A stretch of 64,000 nt of DNA from Salinicoccus albus DSM 19776 (GTDB lineage Bacteria > Bacillota > Bacilli > Staphylococcales > Salinicoccaceae). The DNA is taken from contig NZ_ARQJ01000024.1 of assembly GCF_000385175.1 (NCBI RefSeq), positions 1 to 64,000 of the forward strand, in the 5' to 3' direction. This document shows positions 48,513-57,215 of the stretch, piece by piece (within the stretch, counting starts at the first letter, position 1; each line of letters opens with the position of its first letter). The translations under genes were made by a program, and so were the position numbers. Below the pieces are notes generated by a model. The model was not told where the DNA came from and made no database searches. It worked only from the letters and a program-made list of their open reading frames with translations.

Positions 48513-49700
48513 GTGAAATTACTGCTTAAGCTGGTTGCCGGTATCGTTGTCGGTATCACAATCGGTGCAATCTATTATGCGGCGGGGCCTGAAGGAACTG
48601 CAGGCGCTGTTTTTGAATTTTTGGCAAGGCTGTTTGTCACACTTGAATCAATCCTTGGCAGTTTCATCTTCTTTATGATTCCTTTGATTATTTTATTCTT
48701 CATCGTTAATGGAATTACAAAGATTGGTGAAGGTTCCGGAAAAGTGGTTGGTGCGACACTGGGGACGGCATATCTTTCAACGCTGGGCGCAGGTCTGCTG
48801 GCTTATGCTGTGTCGATGTTCGTCATGCCGAGGATTACTGACGGCGGCAGTGTCCCCGAAGAAAATGCGGAACTGGAACCATTTTTTGAGTTTGAAGTGA
48901 CACCGCTGATGGATATTCTGACCGCGCTGGTGCTGGCATTCGCTTTCGGAATTGTCATTACTCTGACCCGTTCGGAACTGATGAGAAAGTGGTTTGAGGA
49001 AGGCAAGAATATTATAGAATTCCTCATTGAAAAGGCTGTTATCCCCATCCTGCCGTTTTATATCGCAGGCGTATTTGCCGGCATGGCTGCACAGGGAACC
49101 ATTTTCGATACGCTCGCGGTATTCGGGGTTGTGCTTCTCGTGGCCGTATTGCTGCACTGGGTCTGGATCACCATCCAATACTCCATTGCGGGCGCAGCGC
49201 TCGGTAAAAACCCTGCAAAAATGATGAAAACCATGATTCCGGCATACTTCACCGCGCTTGGAACCATGAGCAGTGCAGCGACCATACCGATGACACTCAA
49301 ACAGACGAAAGAAAATGGCATCAGGAACCGGATTGCAGACTTTGTCGTCCCGCTCTGTGCGAACATTCACCTCTCCGGCAGTACAATCACGATTGTCAGC
49401 TGTTCCATCGCTGTCATGACAGTGCTCCCGGATTATGATCTGCCCGGGTTCGGCGTGATGCTGGGCACCATCCTGCTGCTGGGTATCGTAATGATTGCCG
49501 CACCGGGCGTTCCAGGCGGTGCCATCATGGCAGCCAGCGGCATACTGTCGACCAATCTTGGCTTCGACGAGTCGGCTGTTGCATTTATGATTGCACTGTA
49601 TATGGCCCAGGACAGCTTCGGCACTGCGGCAAACATTACCGGGGACGGTGCAGTGTCTTCGATGATTGATGCCTATGACCGGAAACGAACAATTGAATAG
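48513..49700 (+). CDS. Dicarboxylate/amino acid:cation symporter (DAACS family)
   Basis: 395 residues, GTG 48513 behind AGGGGGAA. Eight membrane helices and two re-entrant loops are expected. Family signatures: FIFFMIPLIILFFIVNGITKIGEG, TALGTMSSAATIPMTLKQTKENG (the SSAATIP serine-rich hairpin, about 250), VPLCANIHLSGSTITI and AMYMAQDSFGTAANITGDG-like helix 8 with Asp that binds substrate amine or cation. It is of the glutamate/aspartate/C4-dicarboxylate kind. Here the NMDGT motif is NIHLSGS, a variation seen in serine/threonine-type (SstT-like) and other relatives, so substrate is uncertain. Single gene. Confidence 0.88.
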   Translation: MKLLLKLVAGIVVGITIGAIYYAAGPEGTAGAVFEFLARLFVTLESILGSFIFFMIPLIILFFIVNGITKIGEGSGKVVGATLGTAYLSTLGAGLLAYAVSMFVMPRITDGGSVPEENAELEPFFEFEVTPLMDILTALVLAFAFGIVITLTRSELMRKWFEEGKNIIEFLIEKAVIPILPFYIAGVFAGMAAQGTIFDTLAVFGVVLLVAVLLHWVWITIQYSIAGAALGKNPAKMMKTMIPAYFTALGTMSSAATIPMTLKQTKENGIRNRIADFVVPLCANIHLSGSTITIVSCSIAVMTVLPDYDLPGFGVMLGTILLLGIVMIAAPGVPGGAIMAASGILSTNLGFDESAVAFMIALYMAQDSFGTAANITGDGAVSSMIDAYDRKRTIE

Positions 49701-49703
49701 GAT

Positions 49704-49731
49704 AAAAGGCCGTTTTTAAACGGTCTTTTAT
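49704..49731 (+). terminator. Rho-independent terminator
   Basis: AAAAGGCCGTTT with AAACGGTCTTTT, loop TTA, then TTATT. Confidence 0.88.
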
Positions 49732-49813
49732 TATTGTTGAGCGGTTTTTTATACTTTGAAGGCGATTTTGTCTATAATATATACTAGTGAAAAAAAGATA
49801 AAGGATAATCGGA

Positions 49814-50965
49814 ATGAATAAATTTTTATATATTGTCATCGTCATATGTTTTCTGGACTTATTCGTCCAGCTGCCGATTATTACGCCATTCGCAATGTCA
49901 CTCGGGGCATCCGAATATACTGCCGGCGTGATCGTAGCGGTCTATTCATTGTTCAATATGGTCGGTAATGTTTTCGGGGGCTATTTCTCGGATAAGTTAG
50001 GGAGAAAGAATATGCTCCTGCTCGGAATGGGGATACAGATTATTATATTGCTGACTTATACGGTTGTTCCATCCGTGGCATTGTTAATGGTCATCCGTGT
50101 CATCCACGGTTTTTCAAGCGGTTTGTTAACGCCTGCCGCATTCAGCCTTGTTGCAGATCTTTCCAGGAAGAAAACAATCGGTCGTTCAATGGCATTTACT
50201 GGGGTTTCGATCGGGACCGCTGCTGTCGCCGGTCCGGCGCTCGGCGGAATTATTTCAGCCAATGCCGGTTACCAGATGGTCTATCTGATCATGGCGGCCA
50301 TATTTGTAGTCGGTATTGCACTGATCCTGTTTACCGTCAGGGAAAGTACGACCAGGGAAAGCCGGGGCGGCCACTATGAAACGAACTACTGGCAGCTTAT
50401 GAAGCGGCCGTCATTAATTGTTGCATATATTTCTGCATTCACCTTGATGGTATCCAACGGTTCGCTGGCGTTTGGGCTGCCGTTGAAAACACAGGCGCTG
50501 GGGCTGGCGGATGCTTCTACCGGAGCGATGCTCAGTGTCTTCGGTATTACAGCCATCATTGTTTTTGGCACCCCGCTCAACAGAATCTATACGAAATTCA
50601 GTTCCGTAACGCTTGTATCCGCCGGTATTTTCACCATCGGTATATCGATGATACTGCTCCATCTGGTACCGAATACAGCGCTGGTCTACCTGACAATGGT
50701 ACTCTATGGCGCAGGATTCAGCTTCATCTTCCCTTCCATGAATAAAATCATCGGACAGAATGCCGGCATGAGCGAACGGGGCAAGGCCAACGGGATCTTT
50801 TATTCGTACTTTTCGCTCGGTTCCGTTGCAGGCTCGTACCTTTCAGGTATATTCGCAACATATTTTGAAATGCCATTCATATTCATTGGCATCATTATCA
50901 TTCTTCTATTATCATTGGTTTACACTGCCCACAAAAAAAGTGAGGCCACAGCAGAAGTGATGTAA
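49814..50965 (+). CDS. MFS transporter, 12 TM
   Basis: 383 residues, ATG 49814. Twelve hydrophobic segments. The MFS motif A is clear in GNVFGGYFSDKLGRKNMLL (about residues 55-73). The motif B-like RVIHGFSSGLLTPAAFSLVADL follows, and a motif C-like stretch GVSIGTAAVAGPALGGIISANAG indicates an exporter. A basic-acidic linker near 175-195 separates the halves. Substrate unknown. It is followed by an NAD(P)-binding protein gene 23 bases downstream, so the two may be co-expressed. Confidence 0.87.
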   Translation: MNKFLYIVIVICFLDLFVQLPIITPFAMSLGASEYTAGVIVAVYSLFNMVGNVFGGYFSDKLGRKNMLLLGMGIQIIILLTYTVVPSVALLMVIRVIHGFSSGLLTPAAFSLVADLSRKKTIGRSMAFTGVSIGTAAVAGPALGGIISANAGYQMVYLIMAAIFVVGIALILFTVRESTTRESRGGHYETNYWQLMKRPSLIVAYISAFTLMVSNGSLAFGLPLKTQALGLADASTGAMLSVFGITAIIVFGTPLNRIYTKFSSVTLVSAGIFTIGISMILLHLVPNTALVYLTMVLYGAGFSFIFPSMNKIIGQNAGMSERGKANGIFYSYFSLGSVAGSYLSGIFATYFEMPFIFIGIIIILLLSLVYTAHKKSEATAEVM

Positions 50966-50988
50966 GGAAGATTATTGGAGGGTGTCAC

Positions 50989-51903
50989 ATGAAGGAGAAT
51001 CTGTTGCTGATGGGGATTCACGGAAGAATTGGACAGAATTTGTATGAAGAATTAAAAGATGACTTCAACCTGTTTGCTTTTTCCAGTGAACATCAGGTGG
51101 ATGAAGGACTGGACATCACACTTTTAAAAAATGACCTGTTCATACTGCCTGAAGTCGAAGCCGCACTCAAAGATATCGATGTCGTCGTGTTCTTTGAAGA
51201 CCCGATTATGCGATTAAACAGGTTGACCCAGGGACGCTTTGAGGATCTCTACGTATTGATCGCAGATAATATCGCCAGAGCCTGCGAGATAAATGAAATA
51301 TATAATATCATTTTCGTTGAAGATGAAATCAGCAATGATTATATGGTCGAAGTACTCGGCGCACGGGGAGCAGAAGTAAAAGTTACTGCCACTCCGATAA
51401 AAAGATACGGTAAAACCCTGTCATACAGAGCTTCAGACTACAACAACGTCAGAAGCGTGCAGAGAGGGCCGCTCCCTGAGCGATGGTCCATCAAAAATGT
51501 AGGTATGTATTATTTTCAATGGCTGGATGAAATCCTTTACAGCCTGATAAATGTCGAGTTTAAAAAGCCGTTGATTGAAATCAGGGTTGCCAATCGGGAT
51601 CAGCCTGTGCTGCTGATAGAATATGATGAAGAAAGCAGTTATAACGGGGTGGAAATCTACCGGATCAAGGGCGGCGGATTGTCTAAACGCGAACCCAATA
51701 AGGTGCCGCGTCTTGAGTTCAGAGAACTGCCAAAGCGGGATGAATTTCTCATTGCCCTGCATGACTTTGAACCGAAATTGCCCTGGATTGTCTACATGAT
51801 GACCCAGGCCCCGATACACAGTCTGGTTAACCGTATTTACCAGGTTGAAATGGCGATAAATACCCAGGCACCCGGCTCACATAACAGACCATTTGGTGAA
51901 TGA
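50989..51903 (+). CDS. NAD(P)-binding Rossmann-like protein, uncharacterised
   Basis: 304 residues, ATG 50989 behind TGGAGGGTG. The N-terminus reads LLLMGIHGRIGQNLYEEL with the G-x-x-G-x-x-G turn of an extended SDR or NmrA-like fold, and VVVFFEDPIMR near 65. The usual catalytic YxxxK is not evident. KRYGKTLSYR near 140 and a C-terminal half with mixed strands do not match a family I know. It is co-directional and close to the MFS exporter gene, so a shared transcript is likely. Function unknown. Confidence 0.65.
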   Translation: MKENLLLMGIHGRIGQNLYEELKDDFNLFAFSSEHQVDEGLDITLLKNDLFILPEVEAALKDIDVVVFFEDPIMRLNRLTQGRFEDLYVLIADNIARACEINEIYNIIFVEDEISNDYMVEVLGARGAEVKVTATPIKRYGKTLSYRASDYNNVRSVQRGPLPERWSIKNVGMYYFQWLDEILYSLINVEFKKPLIEIRVANRDQPVLLIEYDEESSYNGVEIYRIKGGGLSKREPNKVPRLEFRELPKRDEFLIALHDFEPKLPWIVYMMTQAPIHSLVNRIYQVEMAINTQAPGSHNRPFGE

Positions 51904-51905
51904 AG

Positions 51906-51945
51906 AAAGCGCCCGACACCTCAAGTTGAGGTCCGGGCGTTTTTA
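51906..51945 (+). terminator. Rho-independent terminator
   Basis: AAGCGCCCGACACCTCAA pairs with TTGAGGTCCGGGCGTTT (two mismatches), then T5. Confidence 0.85.
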
Positions 51946-52021
51946 CGTGCGGTGAAATACCGATGCCGGCGATTGTAATGCGGACAATGTCCCGGCAGCC
52001 TGTCACAACAGGAAAACGAAA

Positions 52022-52060
52022 AAATCCTGAGTCCAATCATCAAAGTTGGACTCAGGATTT
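52022..52060 (-). terminator. Terminator of the LysM-CHAP gene
   Basis: AAATCCTGAGTCCAA (52022-52036) with TTGGACTCAGGATTT (52046-52060). On the minus strand it is followed by a T tract (TTTTTTCG), 14 bases after the stop codon. Confidence 0.88.
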
Positions 52061-52073
52061 CTGTGCCTAAGTA

Positions 52074-52967
52074 TTAGTGAATGAAGTTGTGGTTTGCAGC
52101 GGATGAAGCACTGATTGTTCTGAATGTCTTAACACCCTGGCCGCTGCCGAAATTCATTTCGGAAACAAGGATGGAACCGTCAGCGTTCACTTTTTCAACA
52201 ATTGCAACGTGCCCCATGCCCCACGTATTATTTGTCCATGCATTTGCCTGCATGATGGCACCGACTGATGGTGAGTTATTGACTGTATATCCGTCAGCTC
52301 TCGCTTCGTCATCCCAGTTGTCAGCGTGCCCCCAGTCATTGCCAACGGGTTTGCCCATCTCATCACGGCGTTCGAATACATACCATGTACATTCGCCCCA
52401 CCAGTAATGGTTTGCCCCATTGCTGGTACTTGATGGTGCGGGAGCTGAAACATTTTGCGAAGCTGATTCAGAAGAACTATTATCGGAGGAAGCAGAACTG
52501 CTGCTCGAGGAAGAGCTGCCTGAAGAACTGCCGTTTACCGAAAGCGTCTGACCCGGATGGATAATGTGTGAGCTGATGTTGTTGTTGTTCATCAATGTTC
52601 TGTAGTTCATGCCGTGGGCTCTCGCGATTTTACTCAGTGTATCACCGGATTTGACTGTGTAAGTGCCGCCTGAGCTTGACTCGGAAGCACTGTCGGATGA
52701 AGTGTTTGACTGGCTGTCAGAAGAATCATCTGATGACTCACTTGATCCGCCGGAAACAGTTAAAGTCTGGTTGACAAGGATTAAATCGGATGACAGGTTA
52801 TTCCAAGATTTAAGCTGGTCTACTGTAACGCCGTATTCCTGTGAAATTCCATAGAGCGTATCACCGCTGTCGACGGTGTATGTACTTGAAGCTTCTGCCT
52901 GGTCGGCCAGGCCATATGTAGTGAATGCTGCTGTCGCAGTGAGTGCTGTAACGAATTTTTTGTTCAT
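52074..52967 (-). CDS. Secreted LysM-LysM-CHAP peptidoglycan hydrolase (Sle1/Aaa-like)
   Basis: 297 residues, ATG 52967 behind AGGAGGTCG. It has a signal peptide of about 26 residues ending ADQAEA. LysM1 is at about 29-72 ([18 protein letters not shown]), then a Ser/Asp-rich linker, LysM2 at about 101-144 ([18 protein letters not shown]), a second Ser-rich linker and a CHAP domain at about 185-297. The catalytic Cys is in [12 protein letters not shown] and the His in [20 protein letters not shown] follows. Staphylococcal proteins of this layout are N-acetylmuramoyl-L-alanine amidases that split daughter cells, and belong to the WalKR regulon. The WalR-like box at 53095 supports the same control here. 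Confidence 0.93.
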   Translation of the reverse strand: MNKKFVTALTATAAFTTYGLADQAEASSTYTVDSGDTLYGISQEYGVTVDQLKSWNNLSSDLILVNQTLTVSGGSSESSDDSSDSQSNTSSDSASESSSGGTYTVKSGDTLSKIARAHGMNYRTLMNNNNISSHIIHPGQTLSVNGSSSGSSSSSSSSASSDNSSSESASQNVSAPAPSSTSNGANHYWWGECTWYVFERRDEMGKPVGNDWGHADNWDDEARADGYTVNNSPSVGAIMQANAWTNNTWGMGHVAIVEKVNADGSILVSEMNFGSGQGVKTFRTISASSAANHNFIH

Positions 52968-53094
52968 AGTTTGATTCGACCTCCTGGGTATTGGATTATT
53001 TTATATAGTATGAATGCATCTTGTATGATTGTTCTGAACCGCTGTCTTTAATCACATCATTCATGGTAACAGATAAAAGTGCCAAAATGACCGA

Positions 53095-53111
53095 TGTAAT
53101 CGAACTGTAAT
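53095..53111. promoter_or_regulatory. WalR (YycF) box
   Basis: TGTAAT-CGAAC-TGTAAT, a perfect fit to TGTWAH-N5-TGTWAH. It is about 130 bases upstream of the minus-strand wall hydrolase start. It reads on the plus strand, opposite to that gene, and lies just before the plus-strand BI-1-like gene too. Confidence 0.6.
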
Positions 53112-53234
53112 ATAAATAAAATATTAAGGTTATAAAATACGGGTGATTGTAATTTAAAAGAAAGAACAATGTGGTTGATGCAGTTGTTTAAGGGTATAAT
53201 GGTGACGTAAACTTTTAATCGGAGGGTTTTTATC

Positions 53235-53849
53235 ATGAGCAAAGATCGAAATTTACGCCTTGTCTGGCTTTATTTTATATATTATTGGGTTATTTTCGGT
53301 ATCGGTACATACTTTGGCCAGTATCTCCCGGAATCATGGCGGCCGACGGCATCGATGGTGGTATTTGGCATTCTGATGATATCCCTGTTTGTAAGAGGGT
53401 TTAATCGCGCTGGTCCTGTCATCAGTCATTTTTACGCGATACTGATTGGCCTTGTTTCATACGGACTGTTCGAATCGTTTATAGAAGATTTTGGCTCGGG
53501 AATCTTTTACAGAGTAATCATACTGGGGGTACTGGTGTTTATATTCTTCGGTTTCATCGGTTATTTCTGGCTGGATGATGTGTCACACTGGGGTAAGTAT
53601 TTGTTCATTGCCCTCCTCATTGTCATCTTTGCATCACTGATGAACTTTTTTATCAATTTACCGTACCTGTCACTGATCATTACGATCGCAGCGCTTGTGG
53701 TTTACGTCTGTTTTACAATGTATGACTTCAACCGCATTAAGAATAAAAAATACACCCCGCGGGTGATGGGCTTTCATCTTTTCATCAATCTGCTGATGAT
53801 TATTAAACGGCTGCTCCGCCTGTACAGATATGTAAACAGCCGGCGTTAG
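53235..53849 (+). CDS. Multi-pass membrane protein, probably Bax inhibitor-1-like
   Basis: 204 residues, ATG 53235 behind CGGAGGG. Seven hydrophobic segments cover residues about 10-185. Near the end TMYDFNRIKNKKY resembles the D-T-Q-R/YD-x-x-R signature of the BI-1/YccA (LFG/TMBIM) family, and the seven-helix layout fits. The first part (SHFYAILIGLVSYGLFESF) is less typical. B. subtilis YetJ of this family is a pH-gated calcium leak channel. Family call moderate. Divergent from the wall hydrolase gene across the WalR box. Confidence 0.6.
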   Translation: MSKDRNLRLVWLYFIYYWVIFGIGTYFGQYLPESWRPTASMVVFGILMISLFVRGFNRAGPVISHFYAILIGLVSYGLFESFIEDFGSGIFYRVIILGVLVFIFFGFIGYFWLDDVSHWGKYLFIALLIVIFASLMNFFINLPYLSLIITIAALVVYVCFTMYDFNRIKNKKYTPRVMGFHLFINLLMIIKRLLRLYRYVNSRR

Positions 53850-53896
53850 ATGATATATAATAGCATGGAAAATCGATTTGAAGGAAGATGAAGACT

Positions 53897-54619
53897 ATGG
53901 GAAGAAAATGGAATAATATTAAAGAGAAAAAAGCGCAGAGGGATCAGGACACCAGCCGCATCTATGCTAAATTCGGCCGGGAAATTTATGCTGCCGCCAG
54001 AAAAGGGGCGCCGGACCCTGAAAGCAATCAGGCTTTAAAAGCCGTTCTGGACCGGGCGAAAACATATTCAGTGCCCAGGCATATTGTTGATAAAGCACTC
54101 GATAAGGCGGAGGGCAGCGATGACGATACGTACGATGAATTACGCTATGAGGGCTTTGGTCCGGCGGGTTCAATGATTATCGTGGATGCGCTCTCTGACA
54201 ATGTGAACCGGACGGCATCGGAGGTCCGTGCAGCATTTGGGAAAAATAGCGGCAACATGGGTGTCAGCGGGTCGGTCAGTTACATGTTTGACCCGAAGGC
54301 GGTGTTTGTTTTCAATGGGTTCGATGCCGAAGAGACGATGCTTTATCTGATGGAAAACGATGTGGATGTTGATGATGTAACAGAAGAAAATGGATTTACC
54401 GTCGTTTATGCGGGTGCCCGGCGTTTCCATGACGTAAAACCGTCTCTGGATGAGATGGGGGTCGATGATTATGAAGTTGCTGAAACTTCTATGATCGCCC
54501 AGAGCGAAGCCTCCCTGGATGAAGCATCTTTGGAACAGTTCGAAAAACTGATTGAAGCGCTGGAAGATTTGGAAGACGTTTCAGACGTCCATCATAATGT
54601 AAATTTAGGTGTTCAGTAA
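53897..54619 (+). CDS. yebC: YebC/PmpR family protein (YeeN-like)
   Basis: 240 residues from ATG 53897 (GGAAGATGAAG upstream), starting [13 protein letters not shown] as is usual for this family. Three domains are expected: a helical N-domain (about 1-75, with [21 protein letters not shown]), a middle alpha/beta domain with [28 protein letters not shown] (about 85-115) and a C-domain ending [16 protein letters not shown]. YebC proteins have been called transcription factors; more recently they are linked to relief of ribosome stalling at proline runs. The YeeN-type shorter N-terminus is seen here. It is followed by an SDR gene after 18 bases. Confidence 0.92.
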   Translation: MGRKWNNIKEKKAQRDQDTSRIYAKFGREIYAAARKGAPDPESNQALKAVLDRAKTYSVPRHIVDKALDKAEGSDDDTYDELRYEGFGPAGSMIIVDALSDNVNRTASEVRAAFGKNSGNMGVSGSVSYMFDPKAVFVFNGFDAEETMLYLMENDVDVDDVTEENGFTVVYAGARRFHDVKPSLDEMGVDDYEVAETSMIAQSEASLDEASLEQFEKLIEALEDLEDVSDVHHNVNLGVQ

Positions 54620-54637
54620 TATGAAAGGAGCGATTTT

Positions 54638-55411
54638 ATGAATTTTGGATATGAAGGAAAAACTGTCGTTATTACCGGGTCCAGCAAAGGCATCGGCAGA
54701 GAGACAGCTGAACAGATGGTGAAACTCGGTGCCAGGGTCATGCTTGTTGCCAGAGGCTCTGAGACGCTGGAAAAAGCGAAGGCAGATATTTCCCAGTATG
54801 GTGAAGTGGACTGTATCCAGGCTGATGTCACCGAGGAAGGGGCAGCAGAAAAAGTCATTGATCACACGATTGATAAATTCGGCAGACTGGACGTGCTGAT
54901 CAATAATGCCGGGGGTTCATTTGCCGAACCGTTTGAATCCCTGGAAGTTTCCGACTGGCAGCAGGATATTGATCTTAAATTGATGTCAGCCGTCAAAATG
55001 TCTAAAACAGCGTTGCCTTACATGAAACAAAACGGCGGCGCCATCCTTAATCTGACAGCAGTACTGGCAAAGACCCCATCCGCATCTTCGCTGCCGACAA
55101 CCACTTCAAGAGCGGCCGGCATGGCGATGACAAAAGCGATGAGCAAGGATCTTGGCCGATACAATATCCGGGTGAATACTGTGTGTATCGGCCTGGTCAG
55201 GAGCGACCAGATTGAAAAGATCTGGCAGGCGGAATCGCCGGAATTAACATTTGAAGAATACGGTGCGCTCGACAAGTTCAATATCCCGCTTGGGAGGATA
55301 GGGGACACCGAAGAGGCAGCGAATGTCATTACGTTCCTCTGCTCCGACCTTGCTTCATATGTCAGCGGTGCGGCAGTAAACATTGACGGCGGCTCCGGAC
55401 ATGCATTGTAA
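54638..55411 (+). CDS. Short-chain dehydrogenase/reductase with altered catalytic site
   Basis: 257 residues, ATG 54638 behind GAAAGGAGCG. The SDR fold is clear: VVITGSSKGIGRETAEQM (TGxxxGxG, 12-20), LDVLINNAGGSF (NNAG, 88-92) and YVSGAAVNIDGGSG at the end. The active-site region reads GAILNLTAVLAKTPSASSLPTTTSRAAGMAMTKA split over residues 134-167. The usual Ser is Thr/Ala near 140, the YxxxK Tyr is Thr (about 154) and the Lys is Arg158. Similar non-classical groups exist among FabG-like proteins with unknown substrate. It probably binds NAD(P)H but the chemistry is uncertain. Probably co-transcribed with yebC. Confidence 0.85.
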   Translation: MNFGYEGKTVVITGSSKGIGRETAEQMVKLGARVMLVARGSETLEKAKADISQYGEVDCIQADVTEEGAAEKVIDHTIDKFGRLDVLINNAGGSFAEPFESLEVSDWQQDIDLKLMSAVKMSKTALPYMKQNGGAILNLTAVLAKTPSASSLPTTTSRAAGMAMTKAMSKDLGRYNIRVNTVCIGLVRSDQIEKIWQAESPELTFEEYGALDKFNIPLGRIGDTEEAANVITFLCSDLASYVSGAAVNIDGGSGHAL

Positions 55412-55596
55412 AAAATGACGCTTTTTTGAGAATGAACGATAATATAACTTGGGGGCACTGATTTTGAGCGACCCGGGTTTTGGAACAACAGCAGCTGAAA
55501 GTTTGCCATATTGGGTCTGGGGCAGCAGTATTAAACCCTTATCTCTTAACATCCTTTCTAAAATTTCTGTATAATTAAGGGAAGGAGATGAGTGTG

Positions 55597-56130
55597 ATGA
55601 AGACCAAGTATCTCGATAAAAGAGGATGGAGACGTCTCCTCCAGTCCAATTACCATGAAAAGATCATCAATTACAAAGGTGAAAAAATCCTGACAGGCAT
55701 CATTGATATCATAGAAGTCAGATCGCCCTTGACGGTGCCGGTTCTTGATAAAGATGTACTGGTATGTGACGACGGCTATCACTGGCTGCAGATATTACCG
55801 GAGGGCAGGAACTACAGCATGACTGTCATGTATGATGATGATTGGAATACGCTCCAGTATTATTTCGATATCAATTATAAACATATACTCGAACCTGCCA
55901 ATGCCAGACGGAAGGATATATATCTTGATGTTCTGGCACTGCCGGACGGACGATGTGAACTGGTGGATCAGAGGGATTTGGAGCTTGCAAAGCTGCGGGG
56001 TGAGATAGCAGGGGATCTGTATAATTTTGCGTACAAGACCGCCCGCCATATCATGGATGAGATCGACCGGGACTTCAGTCAGTTTGAGGCGCTGGTATCA
56101 CACTGTTTGAACGCATTGAAAGGGCAATGA
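55597..56130 (+). CDS. DUF402 family protein
   Basis: 177 residues. ATG 55597 has AAGGAG at the right spacing; ATG 55588 is too close to it. It is a compact beta-rich DUF402 domain: RSPLTVPVLDKDVLVCDDGYHWLQILP (about residues 45-70), MTVMYDDDWNTLQYYFDI near 76, then DIYLDVLALPDGRCELVDQRDLELAKLRGEI (about 108-140), the most typical part. DUF402 includes FomD-type nucleotide phosphohydrolases and the Staphylococcus Ntdp group. Ntdp-like nucleoside tri/diphosphatases have this length, so phosphatase activity on nucleotides is the best guess. The conserved acidic residues D-x-D and D-x-x-D are present. Confidence 0.8.
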   Translation: MKTKYLDKRGWRRLLQSNYHEKIINYKGEKILTGIIDIIEVRSPLTVPVLDKDVLVCDDGYHWLQILPEGRNYSMTVMYDDDWNTLQYYFDINYKHILEPANARRKDIYLDVLALPDGRCELVDQRDLELAKLRGEIAGDLYNFAYKTARHIMDEIDRDFSQFEALVSHCLNALKGQ

Positions 56131-56143
56131 ACAAAGTCATTGA

Positions 56144-56177
56144 GAAGACGCCGGAATCATTTGACCCCGGCGTCTTC
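56144..56177. terminator. Hairpin between convergent DUF402 and SDR genes
   Basis: GAAGACGCCGG (56144-56154) with CCGGCGTCTTC (56167-56177), 12-base loop. T tract poor. Confidence 0.65.
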
Positions 56178-56202
56178 CCCTGTGCCATTCTAGTTAAAGT
56201 AT

Positions 56203-57081
56203 CTAATTGCTGACAAAATCCCCGCCGTTGACATGAATGACCTGCCCGGTCATGTAGCTGGCATCCTGCGAAGCGAGGAATACATAGGCGGGCCCCAGCT
56301 CACTTGGCTGACCCCGGCGGCCCAGCGGTGTGTTACCCCCCTGTTTCTCCACTTTTTCAGCATCAAATGAGGCCGGGATGATTGGTGTGTAGATGGGTCC
56401 GGGGGCCACTGCATTCACCCGGATGCCGTTACCGGCCTGGTTTTCAGACAAAGACCGGGTGAAGGCGCTGATTGCTCCATTAGTTGCGGAGTATTCTATA
56501 AGTCCCGGCGATCCTCTGTACGCAGTGACGCTTGTCGTATTAATGATTGTATCATTCTTATCCAGATGGGGGAGGACGGCCTGTGCCATAAAAATGATGC
56601 CGTAGACGTTTGTCTCAAAAGTGTCTTTTAACTGCGGCTCACTCACATCGAGAAAATCTGAGGTTGGATACTGGACACCCGCGTGATTGACCAGGATATT
56701 GATCTTACCCAGCTTATCTAAAGTGAAATTGACCAGTTTATGGCACTCTGATCTGCGCTTAACATCAAAAGAGAAAGTTTCACATTTTACCCCGTGGGCC
56801 TCAACCAGTGCTTTTGTTTCTTCGGCGTCTTCGTGTTCATCAAGGTATCCAATGACAACATCCGCCCCTTCTTTGGCATACAAAATGGCAACCGCACGGC
56901 CGATACCGGAATCGCCGCCTGTAATCACAGCCGCTTGGCCTCTGAGTTTCCCGCTGCCCTTATAATAGTCAGCTTCATAAATAGGCCTGGGTGTCATATC
57001 TTTTTCTATGCCCGGCTGTCTTTCCTGTGTATAACCTTCTATGTTTTCATCAATCTTTTCAAATTTATCCCTGTCATCCAT
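56203..57081 (-). CDS. GSP39/YdaD-type SDR with the catalytic Lys changed to Asn
   Basis: 292 residues, ATG 57081 behind GAGGAGG. It is an extended-N-terminus SDR of the general stress protein 39 group: PRPIYEADYYKGSGKLRGQAAVITG split at residues 31-54, GGDSGIGRAVAILYAKEGADV (55-75), LVNHAGVQY (NHAG in place of NNAG), NTTSVTAYRGSPGL (Ser184) and EYSATNGAISAFTRSLS. In the last, Tyr197 is followed by Asn201 where the catalytic Lys (YSATKGA) is expected. C-terminal MTGQVIHVNGGDFV is intact. Relatives reduce aldehydes or sugars and belong to the sigma-B stress regulon in Bacillus. This copy may be inactive or changed in activity. Confidence 0.88.
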   Translation of the reverse strand: MDDRDKFEKIDENIEGYTQERQPGIEKDMTPRPIYEADYYKGSGKLRGQAAVITGGDSGIGRAVAILYAKEGADVVIGYLDEHEDAEETKALVEAHGVKCETFSFDVKRRSECHKLVNFTLDKLGKINILVNHAGVQYPTSDFLDVSEPQLKDTFETNVYGIIFMAQAVLPHLDKNDTIINTTSVTAYRGSPGLIEYSATNGAISAFTRSLSENQAGNGIRVNAVAPGPIYTPIIPASFDAEKVEKQGGNTPLGRRGQPSELGPAYVFLASQDASYMTGQVIHVNGGDFVSN

Positions 57082-57119
57082 ACTAAAAGATACCTCCTCT
57101 TTGTGTATACATTAAAAAG

Positions 57120-57145
57120 ATACCCTTAAAACGCTCCATCGACAC
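57120..57145 (-). promoter_or_regulatory. Possible sigma-B promoter of the GSP39-like gene
   Basis: On the minus strand GTGTCG-N14-GGGTAT. The -10 fits sigma-B well, the -35 only partly. It lies 39-64 bases before the start codon of a family known for sigma-B control. Confidence 0.45.
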
Positions 57146-57215
57146 ATTTATAGTTATCGATTGAATAATATGTATTTTATGATAAGATTCTCTTATGTAT
57201 GAAAGGGTGTTGGCT

